A stretch of 20,501 nucleotides of DNA from Porticoccus sp. (lineage in GTDB: Bacteria; Pseudomonadota; Gammaproteobacteria; Pseudomonadales; Porticoccaceae). This document shows, piece by piece, positions 14,659 through 20,501 of this stretch (position 1 is the stretch's first letter; every line of letters starts with the position of its first letter). The DNA lies in assembly GCA_011049795.1 (NCBI GenBank), contig DRHD01000269.1:1-20501 (forward strand). The letters run 5' to 3'. A model generated the notes under the pieces. It did no database searches. It worked only from the letters and a program-made list of their open reading frames with translations, and was not told the DNA's origin. The translations under genes and the position numbers were made by a program.

Positions 14659-15770
14659 TTCAACGATTCATGGTCCTTCAGTATTGGAAGGGGCGTCGTT
14701 ACTTGAAATACACCCAGCAGTATTCCAAACACCGCGACCAGCATGTGTTGTTGAAGCTCGGTCGTTTGCTGTTGCTGCTCCTGGGTTTGATCTTTATCCA
14801 TTCTTTAGCGATGGTGTATTTTGAGAAACTAGCCTGGGGCGATGCATTTTGGCTTTCAGCAACCACGGCAACCACCGTCGGGTATGGAGATTTTTCCGCC
14901 GCTAGTTGGCAAGGGCGACTGTTCACTATCGTGTGCATGTATATATTTGCCATAGCATTGTTAGCACAGTTAGCCGCAGAATTTGTTGAATACCGAATTC
15001 AAGCTCGAGTGGATAAACATAAAGGTAATTGGATGTGGGACGATATGAAAAATCATCTGTTAATCATCAATACACCCGATGAAAATACTGATACTTATCT
15101 GGACCGACTGCTTGGGCAAATTCGAGCGACGCCAGAATTTGAAAAGTTACCGATACAGATTTTAACGCGGAAGTACCCAAATGGTCTGCCCCAGGCGATC
15201 AGTCAGCACGGTGTTGTTCACTATAATGGCGTGGCGGAAAATAACGAGAACTTGGCGGCCGTTAATGTTGCCGAAGCCAAATACATTGTGATATTAGCCA
15301 AGAATGCCGGTGATCCAATGTTTGACAGCCTCTCTTTTGATGTCTTAAACCGTATACAAGAGTTGGGTACACGGGCAATCATTGCCGCCGAATGCTCCAT
15401 CGACTCCAATCGTGAACGTTTAAAAAAGGCGGGGGCGACGATCGTCATTCGGCCCATACGTGCCTACCCCGAGCTATTGGTGCGATCGCTTGTCGCGCCA
15501 GGGACAGAAGCAGTTTTGGAAAATCTCTTTACCCATGAAGAAAGTCACATGTCGCGGATTGATGTCTCTTTTTCCAGCTTGAAGTGGAAAGATATCGTCT
15601 TTTCCTTTGTGAATAACGACTTCGGTATGCCGATGGCCTACATTGATGACGCTGGTGTACACAGCAACCCTCCACCCGACCAGAACTGCACTGGAACGGG
15701 CATTATTTCTTTGATTCGGGAAGAGCAAGAGATATCGGTTGAGCAAGTCAGCCAATGTCTCAGGATGTAA
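14655..15770 (+). CDS. Two-TM potassium channel with RCK/TrkA-N domain
   Basis: A 371-residue ion channel. Two transmembrane helices (about 36-56 and 88-110) flank a pore loop with the canonical K+ selectivity filter TVGYGD (74-79). The cytosolic part from about 130 has a Rossmann-like RCK/TrkA-N region (HLLIINTPDENTDTYLDRLL, then GVVHYNGVAENNENLAAVNV and AKYIVILAKNAGD), though the classic GxGxxG is degenerate (INTPDEN), so dinucleotide binding is doubtful. Such channels form tetramers in the inner membrane, gated by a ligand at the RCK ring. The ATGA overlap with the upstream gene and the 16-base overlap with the rhomboid gene imply coexpression. Polyamines block or gate some K+ channels, so control by the operon's product is an attractive inference. 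Confidence 0.93.
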   Translation: MIQRFMVLQYWKGRRYLKYTQQYSKHRDQHVLLKLGRLLLLLLGLIFIHSLAMVYFEKLAWGDAFWLSATTATTVGYGDFSAASWQGRLFTIVCMYIFAIALLAQLAAEFVEYRIQARVDKHKGNWMWDDMKNHLLIINTPDENTDTYLDRLLGQIRATPEFEKLPIQILTRKYPNGLPQAISQHGVVHYNGVAENNENLAAVNVAEAKYIVILAKNAGDPMFDSLSFDVLNRIQELGTRAIIAAECSIDSNRERLKKAGATIVIRPIRAYPELLVRSLVAPGTEAVLENLFTHEESHMSRIDVSFSSLKWKDIVFSFVNNDFGMPMAYIDDAGVHSNPPPDQNCTGTGIISLIREEQEISVEQVSQCLRM

Positions 15771-16351
15771 CGCCAATGGCAGGCCGCAGCAAGCTAAAAT
15801 TCCCCGATGTTATTTATCTGCTAGGTATTATGTGGGCAGTGCATGCTGTGCAGTGGTTGATGCCGGGGAACCTGCACCAATACGGCATTCTACCGAGAAC
15901 ATTTTCTGGTTTGTTACATATCCCCCTTGCACCGCTTATTCATGGCAGCCTGCTACATATCATTGCGAACAGTCTGCCTTTATTGGGGCTGGGGTTTCTC
16001 ATTCAGCTCAAGCAGCGCGCATTATTCTGGGAATTGACGGTCATCACGATTGTTTTGGCGGGTCTTGGCACTTGGCTGATCGGTAGCCAAGCGTATCACA
16101 TTGGTGCGAGCGGAATGGTTTTGGGTTTATGGGCATTTGTTCTTGCCGACGCGTATTTTCGGCGCTCGATCAAAGCCATCTCAATGGCTGTTATCACTTT
16201 GGTTTTCTATGGCGGCCTGGTTTTCACCGTCTTTGATCTACGTCCAAATATATCTTGGGCGGGTCATATGTCTGGTATCGCTGCAGGTATCCTGATTGCT
16301 TGGTTTAACGCGAGAGGGGAAGCCCTATCGTCTAAAGATACTCGATCTTGA
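15755..16351 (+). CDS. Rhomboid family intramembrane serine protease
   Basis: A 198-residue protein with about six membrane helices and the rhomboid catalytic set: the HGSLLHIIAN segment (His63, His68, Asn72) in the second helix, GASG with Ser119 as nucleophile, and His171 in SWAGHMSG as the second member of the dyad. It should cut transmembrane helices of client proteins in the inner membrane. It is the last gene of the cluster and begins inside the channel gene (16-base overlap). The ATG at 15755 lacks a good Shine-Dalgarno; ATG 15776, with AGGA ten bases upstream, is an alternative that removes seven residues and keeps every catalytic residue. Substrates are unknown; membrane proteins of the same operon are natural candidates. 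Confidence 0.9.
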   Translation: MSQDVTPMAGRSKLKFPDVIYLLGIMWAVHAVQWLMPGNLHQYGILPRTFSGLLHIPLAPLIHGSLLHIIANSLPLLGLGFLIQLKQRALFWELTVITIVLAGLGTWLIGSQAYHIGASGMVLGLWAFVLADAYFRRSIKAISMAVITLVFYGGLVFTVFDLRPNISWAGHMSGIAAGILIAWFNARGEALSSKDTRS

Positions 16352-16529
16352 TTGTCTGGAATTCCTATCCTTCGTTGGTTTTTATCGGGTATACATCATT
16401 GACGATTGGGCTAATAGGTCAGGTTAATAGTATGTGCCAGAAGGTTTAGCCCTTTGTCATAAATGTTGATTGGTGCATGCCAAGTGAACATTCGGGGTCA
16501 GAGATAAAAAACACTTAACAAGTTTGGCA

Positions 16530-16572
16530 AAGGGACTGCTCAAAGAGTGACTTCGCCACAACGCAGCCCCTT
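16530..16572. repeat. Imperfect 10-bp inverted repeat
   Basis: AAGGGACTGC (16530-16539) can pair with GCAGCCCCTT (16563-16572) with one A-C mismatch, and TTGG/CCAA outside extends it with a small bulge. There is no T-tract. It may be a remnant of a mobile element end or a stem in an RNA. Confidence 0.4.
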
Positions 16573-16770
16573 CCAAAGACATTAAGAAAACTACAATCTC
16601 TAGTACCTGAGACGGCGGAAAAACATATTTTCATGCGTGTTTTTATTATGTCATCGATTTTTTAGTGTGCACACTCTTAAGAGACAGTGTCTATGTCCGG
16701 TAGTGACTCGGCATTTGCAGTTTTAAATACGGATTTTTGCGAGGTGTTAAGTTAAAAACGACGTACGAGA

Positions 16771-16968
16771 ATGTATGACCAAAATTTACGAGTCCCCATT
16801 TCTGGTTCCCCTTGCATCTGGTAATAGTTTGAAATATAAAGAATATTTCAACGAATTGGTGGAGGCGGAGGGAAACGTTTACACCTGTAATGTCAGTAAT
16901 TGAAAACTCTTAACTCATTTTTTTTAAGCGATTAATTTAAAATACGGGTTTGGATGTTGGTCATACAT
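16771..16968 (+). mobile_element. 198-bp MITE-like repeat, copy 1
   Basis: The element is bounded by perfect 12-base terminal inverted repeats (ATGTATGACCAA and TTGGTCATACAT). A second copy of exactly the same length lies at 19526-19723 in the same orientation with 17 differences by hand alignment (about 91% identity) and no gaps. It holds a 42-codon frame starting MTKIYESPFLVP, but all eight codon changes between copies in this frame are amino-acid changing, so it is not conserved as protein. Shared bases just outside both ends suggest the true element may be slightly longer. No clear target-site duplication was found. No transposase is in the window, so it would be non-autonomous. Confidence 0.6.
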
Positions 16969-17174
16969 TGTATGAGCAGAATGTATGGCTTCAAGCAGGT
17001 TCTATGTGCGACCCGAATAAGGATAAAACGTTACTAGTTGATTAAGAGTTCGGTTTCATAAGTTTGGGTTTAATGGAAAAACAGGGGGTAGAATTGCATC
17101 CTATGTTACAGGATAGAAAGGGGCCTACTTTTCATGGTTTTTACTCGTTTTAACTTACTGCTGGAGTTCCTCAT

Positions 17175-17206
17175 GTCGATAGGTCGATAGGTCGATAGGT
17201 CGATAG
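17175..17206 (+). repeat. Four tandem copies of an 8-bp unit
   Basis: GTCGATAG is repeated four times without error (17175, 17183, 17191, 17199). It is intergenic, about 280 bases upstream of the MOSC gene. An octamer is not in phase with codons and can vary by slippage. Confidence 0.95.
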
Positions 17207-17275
17207 ACTTCTTTCGACCCTTTTCGGTCATTCGGCATGGGAGCGTTACGTCAAAAAACTTCTAGATTGGGCGTG

Positions 17276-17341
17276 CCACCGCGCAGGATGTTTCATGCTG
17301 TCCTAGAGCACTTAAAATATTCTAAGTGGCAGCATCGGTGG
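17276..17341. repeat. Three-tier nested inverted repeat, possible structured RNA
   Basis: Three sets of arms nest: CCACCG (17276-17281) with CGGTGG (17336-17341), ATGCTG (17295-17300) with CAGCAT (17330-17335), and an almost perfect 20-base palindrome CACTTAAAAT-ATTCTAAGTG (17309-17328). The right arm is nearly continuous while the left has 13- and 8-base insertions, so a folded form would have a long stem with two bulges on one side. It precedes the MOSC start by about 150 bases. Confidence 0.5.
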
Positions 17342-17487
17342 TTGTGCGCTTGTTAATAGAGTATATTTTTGAAACTATACAGCGATGAGTTCGTTGAAAG
17401 CCCGCCTGAATCAACCTTTGTAAAGTTGTTTGCAACTGGGTGGCCCATTTGTTTTTGATCGACCGACACGGAAGGAAAACAGAAGTG

Positions 17488-18267
17488 ATGGTGCTTGGCA
17501 AAGTAGAAAAAATCTGGCGTTATCCTGTGAAAGGCATGCAAGGTGAAGTGATAAGCGAAGTCTTCACGGGTTTTGGTGGTGTGATGGGTGACAGGGTCTA
17601 CGGCGTCCTTAATACAGCTGGCGAAAAAGGGTTTCCCTGGTTTACCGCTCGCGATGATGAAGATTTCATGCTTTATCGTCCGCGCTTTAAATCTGACAAC
17701 AACCGTGTGCCTGGTGACTTGGCAGAATTTGAAGGTATCGCACCTGGTATTCATCCCCTTTACCCTGAGCCAGACCAATTTGCTGTGGAAGTAGAGTCGC
17801 CAGAGGGGCAAGTATTCGATATTGAGTCGCCTGTCTTTAACGTGCACATGAGCAAACGTTTCGAGGTTGCCTTGAGAATCCACATTTCTGCTCAAAAAAG
17901 CCAAGTGGATTGCCGCCCGTTGTCGTTAATTTCCCAGCAAACCTGCGATCAATTGAGCTCTGAACTCGACATGAATATTGACTACCGTCGCTTCCGGCCC
18001 AACTTCCTGATCAACTGGAGCAACGGCGAGGGGTATTATGAAAACACCTTGATCGGTAAGCGCCTTAAAATTGGTGAGCGTTGCGAAATCACCTTCCTTG
18101 AGCGCGACCCGCGCTGCAAAATGATTACACTTGACCCTGATACCGGGGATGGAACTCCTAAAATACTCAAGCATGTCACCCTTGCACACGAAGGTTATGC
18201 CGGGGTTTATGGTGCGGTGCTGGTTGAAGGTGTGATTAAGGACGGTGATGAGATCAGCTTGGTCTAA
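17488..18267 (+). CDS. MOSC-domain protein with MOSC N-terminal beta-barrel
   Basis: A 259-residue cytosolic protein. The N-terminal beta-barrel domain (KVEKIWRYPVKGMQGE, then FGGVMGDRVYGV) is followed by a MOSC domain (from about 120) with RFRPNFLINW and the conserved cysteine in ERDPRCKMITLDPDTGD. MOSC proteins bind or transfer molybdenum cofactor and, like YcbX or mARC, can reduce N-hydroxylated compounds with a ferredoxin-type electron donor. YcbX carries its own 2Fe-2S domain; this protein has none, yet a ferredoxin-reductase lies convergent 30 bases away. Start: ATG 17488 is 11 bases after AAGGA; the adjacent GTG at 17485 is eight bases away and equally possible. Longer in-frame starts add non-family sequence. 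Confidence 0.85.
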   Translation: MVLGKVEKIWRYPVKGMQGEVISEVFTGFGGVMGDRVYGVLNTAGEKGFPWFTARDDEDFMLYRPRFKSDNNRVPGDLAEFEGIAPGIHPLYPEPDQFAVEVESPEGQVFDIESPVFNVHMSKRFEVALRIHISAQKSQVDCRPLSLISQQTCDQLSSELDMNIDYRRFRPNFLINWSNGEGYYENTLIGKRLKIGERCEITFLERDPRCKMITLDPDTGDGTPKILKHVTLAHEGYAGVYGAVLVEGVIKDGDEISLV

Positions 18268-18297
18268 GCTCTGCTATTAATACTGATTGAGTGCTCA

Positions 18298-19338
18298 CTA
18301 TACATCGAAATCTATCCATATTTTGTTACTCGTGGGCACCGACTGGCAGGCTAATACATAGCCTTTGGCTAAGTCCCGTTTAGATAAGGCACGATTGGCT
18401 CGCATCTTCACATCGCCCTTTTTGAGAATAGACATGCAGGAGCCACAGTGCCCTTCCTGACAAGAAAATGGTATCTCTGCCTCAATGCTCTGATCAGAAA
18501 GAACAGATTCGAGTAGCGATTTGCCACTGAGATATTCAACATCAAAGTCTTTGCCATCGGCGGTAATTTTTAAGCTAACATCACCAATATTAGGTTCTTC
18601 CTCAATCGGCGCTTGCATTTCGGCACGATCAGGGTCGATGGACGAAATGAAACGCTCAATGAAAGTTCTTCCGTTGCTTACTTTGTGATCAGCTAATGCC
18701 GCTTCCACTGTATCCATAAACGGACCGGGGCCGCAGATATAAAAATCGGCATCCCACCTTTGGGCAACTAAATCTTCGATTTTTTGCTGATTAAGAAATT
18801 CACCATCGCTATCTAAATGATGGTGGCAGCTCAATTGGTTGCTGTGTTTAGTAGCAAGTCCGTCGAGTGTTTGTTTAAAGATAATACTGTCAGCATCACG
18901 GTTAGCATAGATCAGTTGAACGGGACGATCGGTGGTAAGTAGCGCTGTTTGTATGAGTGACAATATGGGGGTTATTCCGCTACCGCCCGCAAAGAAAATT
19001 AGTGCGTTATTATGCTGTTCTTTGAGCACAAAACGACCAGATGGCGTGGCCGCCATAACTTGTGAACCTTCGCGTACCTCATCATTAAACCAGTTGGATG
19101 CGCGCCCATTGGCTACACGCTTTATTGTTACCTGCAGTCTTGCGTCTGTAATGGGTGAGCTTGAAATGGAGTAACAACGCTCAATAAAGAAGTCCTTCCA
19201 CGGAATCTGAAAGTTCAGGAATTGTCCCGATTTATAGTCAAACGTAGCTCGTAACTCTTCCGGGATTTCGAATATAAATGAAGCCGAATCGGTCGTTTCA
19301 GGCACGAATTCAACAACATCCAATGGATAAAATGTCAT
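18298..19338 (-). CDS. Ferredoxin-NAD(P)H oxidoreductase with C-terminal 2Fe-2S (KshB/PaaE-like)
   Basis: A 346-residue electron-transfer protein in three parts. An FAD domain carries RCYS (54-57). An NAD(P) domain has FFAGGSGITPILS (115-127) and YICGPGPFMDTVE (200-212). A plant-type ferredoxin domain has cysteines 293, 298, 301 and 331 in the C-x4-C-x2-C-x29-C pattern. This order is that of KshB (3-ketosteroid 9-alpha-hydroxylase reductase), PaaE and related oxygenase reductases, which pass electrons from NAD(P)H to a Rieske or other oxygenase. The oxygenase partner is not in the window. AAGGA lies about eight bases before ATG 19338; the frame stays open for 36 more codons upstream, which lack family sequence. 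Convergent with the MOSC gene. Confidence 0.9.
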   Translation of the reverse strand: MTFYPLDVVEFVPETTDSASFIFEIPEELRATFDYKSGQFLNFQIPWKDFFIERCYSISSSPITDARLQVTIKRVANGRASNWFNDEVREGSQVMAATPSGRFVLKEQHNNALIFFAGGSGITPILSLIQTALLTTDRPVQLIYANRDADSIIFKQTLDGLATKHSNQLSCHHHLDSDGEFLNQQKIEDLVAQRWDADFYICGPGPFMDTVEAALADHKVSNGRTFIERFISSIDPDRAEMQAPIEEEPNIGDVSLKITADGKDFDVEYLSGKSLLESVLSDQSIEAEIPFSCQEGHCGSCMSILKKGDVKMRANRALSKRDLAKGYVLACQSVPTSNKIWIDFDV

Positions 19339-19384
19339 ACCGGTTTCCTTTTTAAGACCACTCTCTTCGATCGAAGAAAAACTT

Positions 19385-19390
19385 ATTATA
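19385..19390 (-). promoter_or_regulatory. Candidate -10 element of the reductase gene
   Basis: A perfect TATAAT is read on the minus strand about 47 bases before the reductase ATG. It overlaps a small ATACT-GTG-AGTAT inverted repeat, which could be an operator half. No good -35 lies at the usual distance, so an activator may be needed. Confidence 0.4.
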
Positions 19391-19525
19391 CTCACAGTAT
19401 GCAATGACCTGCGGAGTTCTTTTTGTAGGTTGGGGGAAGCGGTCACGAAGGAATAATGGTGTCACTACCCTGAAGTAGAAAATACCACTTTTGTCTTGGA
19501 AGTAGTACCTGCCATAGGTGCGAGG

Positions 19526-19723
19526 ATGTATGACCAAAATGTACGAGTCCCCATTTCTGGTTTCCCGTGCATCTGATAATAGTTTGAAAAATAAAGAATA
19601 TTTCAACGAATTGGTGGAGGCGGCGGGAAACGTTTACACCTACATTGTCAGTAATTATAAACTATTAACTCATTGTTTTTAAAATATTAATTTAAAATAC
19701 AGGTTTGGATGTTGGTCATACAT
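19526..19723 (+). mobile_element. 198-bp MITE-like repeat, copy 2
   Basis: Same element as the copy at 16771, in the same orientation, with identical 12-base terminal inverted repeats and equal length. The internal frame here runs 50 codons because the copy-1 stop codon is changed to TAT. Together the copies bracket the MOSC and reductase genes, with equivalent points 2755 bases apart. Confidence 0.6.
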
Positions 19724-20161
19724 TGTATGGCCGGAAAGTACTAGAAATGTATGAGCTGGTCCGTACTACTCAGTTATGGCTGAAATGGTACAGGTCAAGA
19801 CTATGGTATCGGGTAAATGGTCGAGATAGGGAGTTGAATCAGGTGTGGCCGCGCCTTAAATTAGCTATTTTGAGCCAGGAGGGGGCTTGAACTTACATCC
19901 CGCATGCAATGTATTCTCAAAGTCCTGGGGTGTACCTGGGTGAAGTAGTAGCAGTTTTAGTAGAAAAATTTATGACTTTTACCTGACAAAAATTACTTTT
20001 AAGTATGGTGTATGAAATTTTTTTAGAATGGTTTTAAAGTTTTTCAACCCTAGATTTAATGTTCGCCTTCTCGCCAATTACCAACTATAGAATAGTACGC
20101 CTATTGCGAGAGACTTTTAGCTACTGAGCTCTTCAAACAATATAGAGTAGGAGTGAAATCC

Positions 20162-20501
20162 ATGGAAAAACCTCGAAACTTCTCCCGGCGCCAAGCCATA
20201 AAAGCCGGTGGCTGGACTGCGGCAGCGTTGGTAGGGTTATCTTCACCGATATTATCGGTGGCTGCATCGGCCGCAACCGAATTGCCGTTAAAAGTCACCG
20301 GTTATCGCTTCGACCGCTTGCTGGCGTTGATGGAAGGCAAGGTGAAGATTGCAGGCTGTGACGCTAGTTTTGAGACCGGCAAGATCGGTGATATGAATAC
20401 CGATGTGTTCAGTGGCCCACAGACATTCGATGTCACTGAGATCGGCCTGCACCCCTATATGCTAGCCTATGCGAATGAGGGGTTTCGTGACTATACACTG
20501 C
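20162..20501 (+). CDS. Tat-exported binding-protein-like / 4,5-dihydroxyphthalate decarboxylase-like protein (partial)
   Basis: The first 113 codons are present. Residues 1-40 form a twin-arginine signal peptide: FSRRQAIK with Arg9-Arg10, then the hydrophobic core GGWTAAALVGLSSPILSVAA and an Ala-x-Ala cleavage site near residue 38. The mature start (ELPLKVTGYRFDRLLALMEG, then TDVFSGPQTFDVTEIGLHPY) fits the solute-binding-like family often annotated as ABC substrate-binding protein or 4,5-dihydroxyphthalate decarboxylase. Export by Tat favours a periplasmic binding or lyase role; the distinction needs the missing part. AGGAG lies eight bases before ATG 20162. The gene runs off the right edge. 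Confidence 0.82.
   Translation, partial: MEKPRNFSRRQAIKAGGWTAAALVGLSSPILSVAASAATELPLKVTGYRFDRLLALMEGKVKIAGCDASFETGKIGDMNTDVFSGPQTFDVTEIGLHPYMLAYANEGFRDYTL

Larger units (their letters stand above)
16352..17487. other. 1.1-kb gene-poor region with repeats
   Basis: No protein gene is supported. Contents in order: GGGGTCAGAG (16494-16503), a motif often seen near REP-type sequences; an imperfect inverted repeat (16530-16572); adjoining palindromes AGTGTGCACACT (16664-16675) and CTCTTAAGAG (16674-16683); the first copy of a 198-bp repeat (16771-16968); a four-copy tandem octamer (17175-17206); and a nested inverted repeat (17276-17341). AT-rich with stop codons in all frames. It looks like accessory DNA next to the operon end. 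Confidence 0.6.
19339..20161. other. 0.8-kb gene-poor divergent region with second repeat copy
   Basis: The region lies between the reductase start (minus) and the Tat-signal gene start (plus). It holds the reductase promoter region, the 198-bp repeat copy 2 (19526-19723) and AT-rich DNA. A 61-codon frame (19705-19890) begins inside the repeat and shows no family resemblance I recognise, so I do not call it a gene. Confidence 0.55.

Noticed and set aside
16775..16903. A 42-codon frame (MTKIYESPFLVP...) in the repeat, conserved in the second copy, as a small protein gene
   Set aside because: The copies differ at eight codons, all amino-acid changing with no silent differences, and the stop position is not conserved. 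The 12-base inverted ends explain the repeat better.
16352..17487. CRISPR-like array suggested by the tandem octamers and nearby repeats
   Set aside because: The units are 8 bases without spacers, and the longer repeat is two distant copies; no cas genes are present.
17353..17904. 183-codon minus-strand frame opposite the MOSC gene
   Set aside because: It is antisense to a clear MOSC domain whose conserved residues are all on the plus strand.
19705..19890. 61-codon plus-strand frame downstream of repeat copy 2
   Set aside because: It starts inside the repeat, has no Shine-Dalgarno and matches no family I recognise; Trp/Arg-rich content looks accidental.

Overview
The window looks like chromosomal DNA of a free-living, probably marine, gammaproteobacterium. 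Supporting signs are the xseB-ispA pair, a periplasmic DegQ-type protease, a YjfI/J/K/L-like gene set and moderate G+C. A KshB-like ferredoxin reductase and a Tat-exported dihydroxyphthalate-decarboxylase-like protein suggest an aromatic/steroid-degrading lineage such as Spongiibacteraceae/Cellvibrionales, but that placement is only a guess.

Layout. 1-385 (minus): start of ispA and complete xseB, joined by a TAATG overlap. 386-995 has no protein gene but holds two well-marked candidate transcription units on the plus strand. The first (about 535-670) has the hallmarks of an RsmX/Y/Z-CsrB type small RNA: an upstream GacA-like box, five A(C/T)GGA motifs and a strong terminator. The second (about 721-880) has a near-consensus sigma-70 promoter and an 11-bp terminator stem, and is either an sRNA or an attenuated leader. 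996-4719: an HNH endonuclease gene, a convergent NSS sodium symporter, a zinc-less MDR oxidoreductase, and a universal stress protein. 4984-7694: degQ, a lipoprotein of unknown function and, on the minus strand, a small exported membrane protein.

The centrepiece is 8204-16351, ten closely spaced plus-strand genes: S-adenosylmethionine decarboxylase, a lipoprotein, a duplicated YjfL/DUF350 membrane protein, a membrane-anchored aminopropyltransferase, DUF2170 (YjfI), PspA/IM30 (YjfJ), DUF2491 (YjfK), a small basic protein, a two-TM K+ channel with an RCK domain, and a rhomboid protease. It combines a two-step polyamine route, whose second step sits in the membrane, with envelope-stress and ion-channel proteins. 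Related to E. coli yjfIJKLMC and known from comparative genomics, it has no demonstrated function that I know of. The YjfC-like ATP-grasp ligase of the E. coli version is not in this window. I infer a membrane-integrity or membrane-potential stress system that makes a spermidine-like compound locally.

16352-20501 is looser accessory DNA: a MOSC protein convergent with a KshB-like reductase, each preceded by one copy of a 198-bp repeat with 12-bp terminal inverted repeats (91% identical copies, same orientation). It also has a four-copy 8-bp tandem repeat, a large nested inverted repeat and, at the right edge, the start of a Tat-exported binding-protein-like gene.
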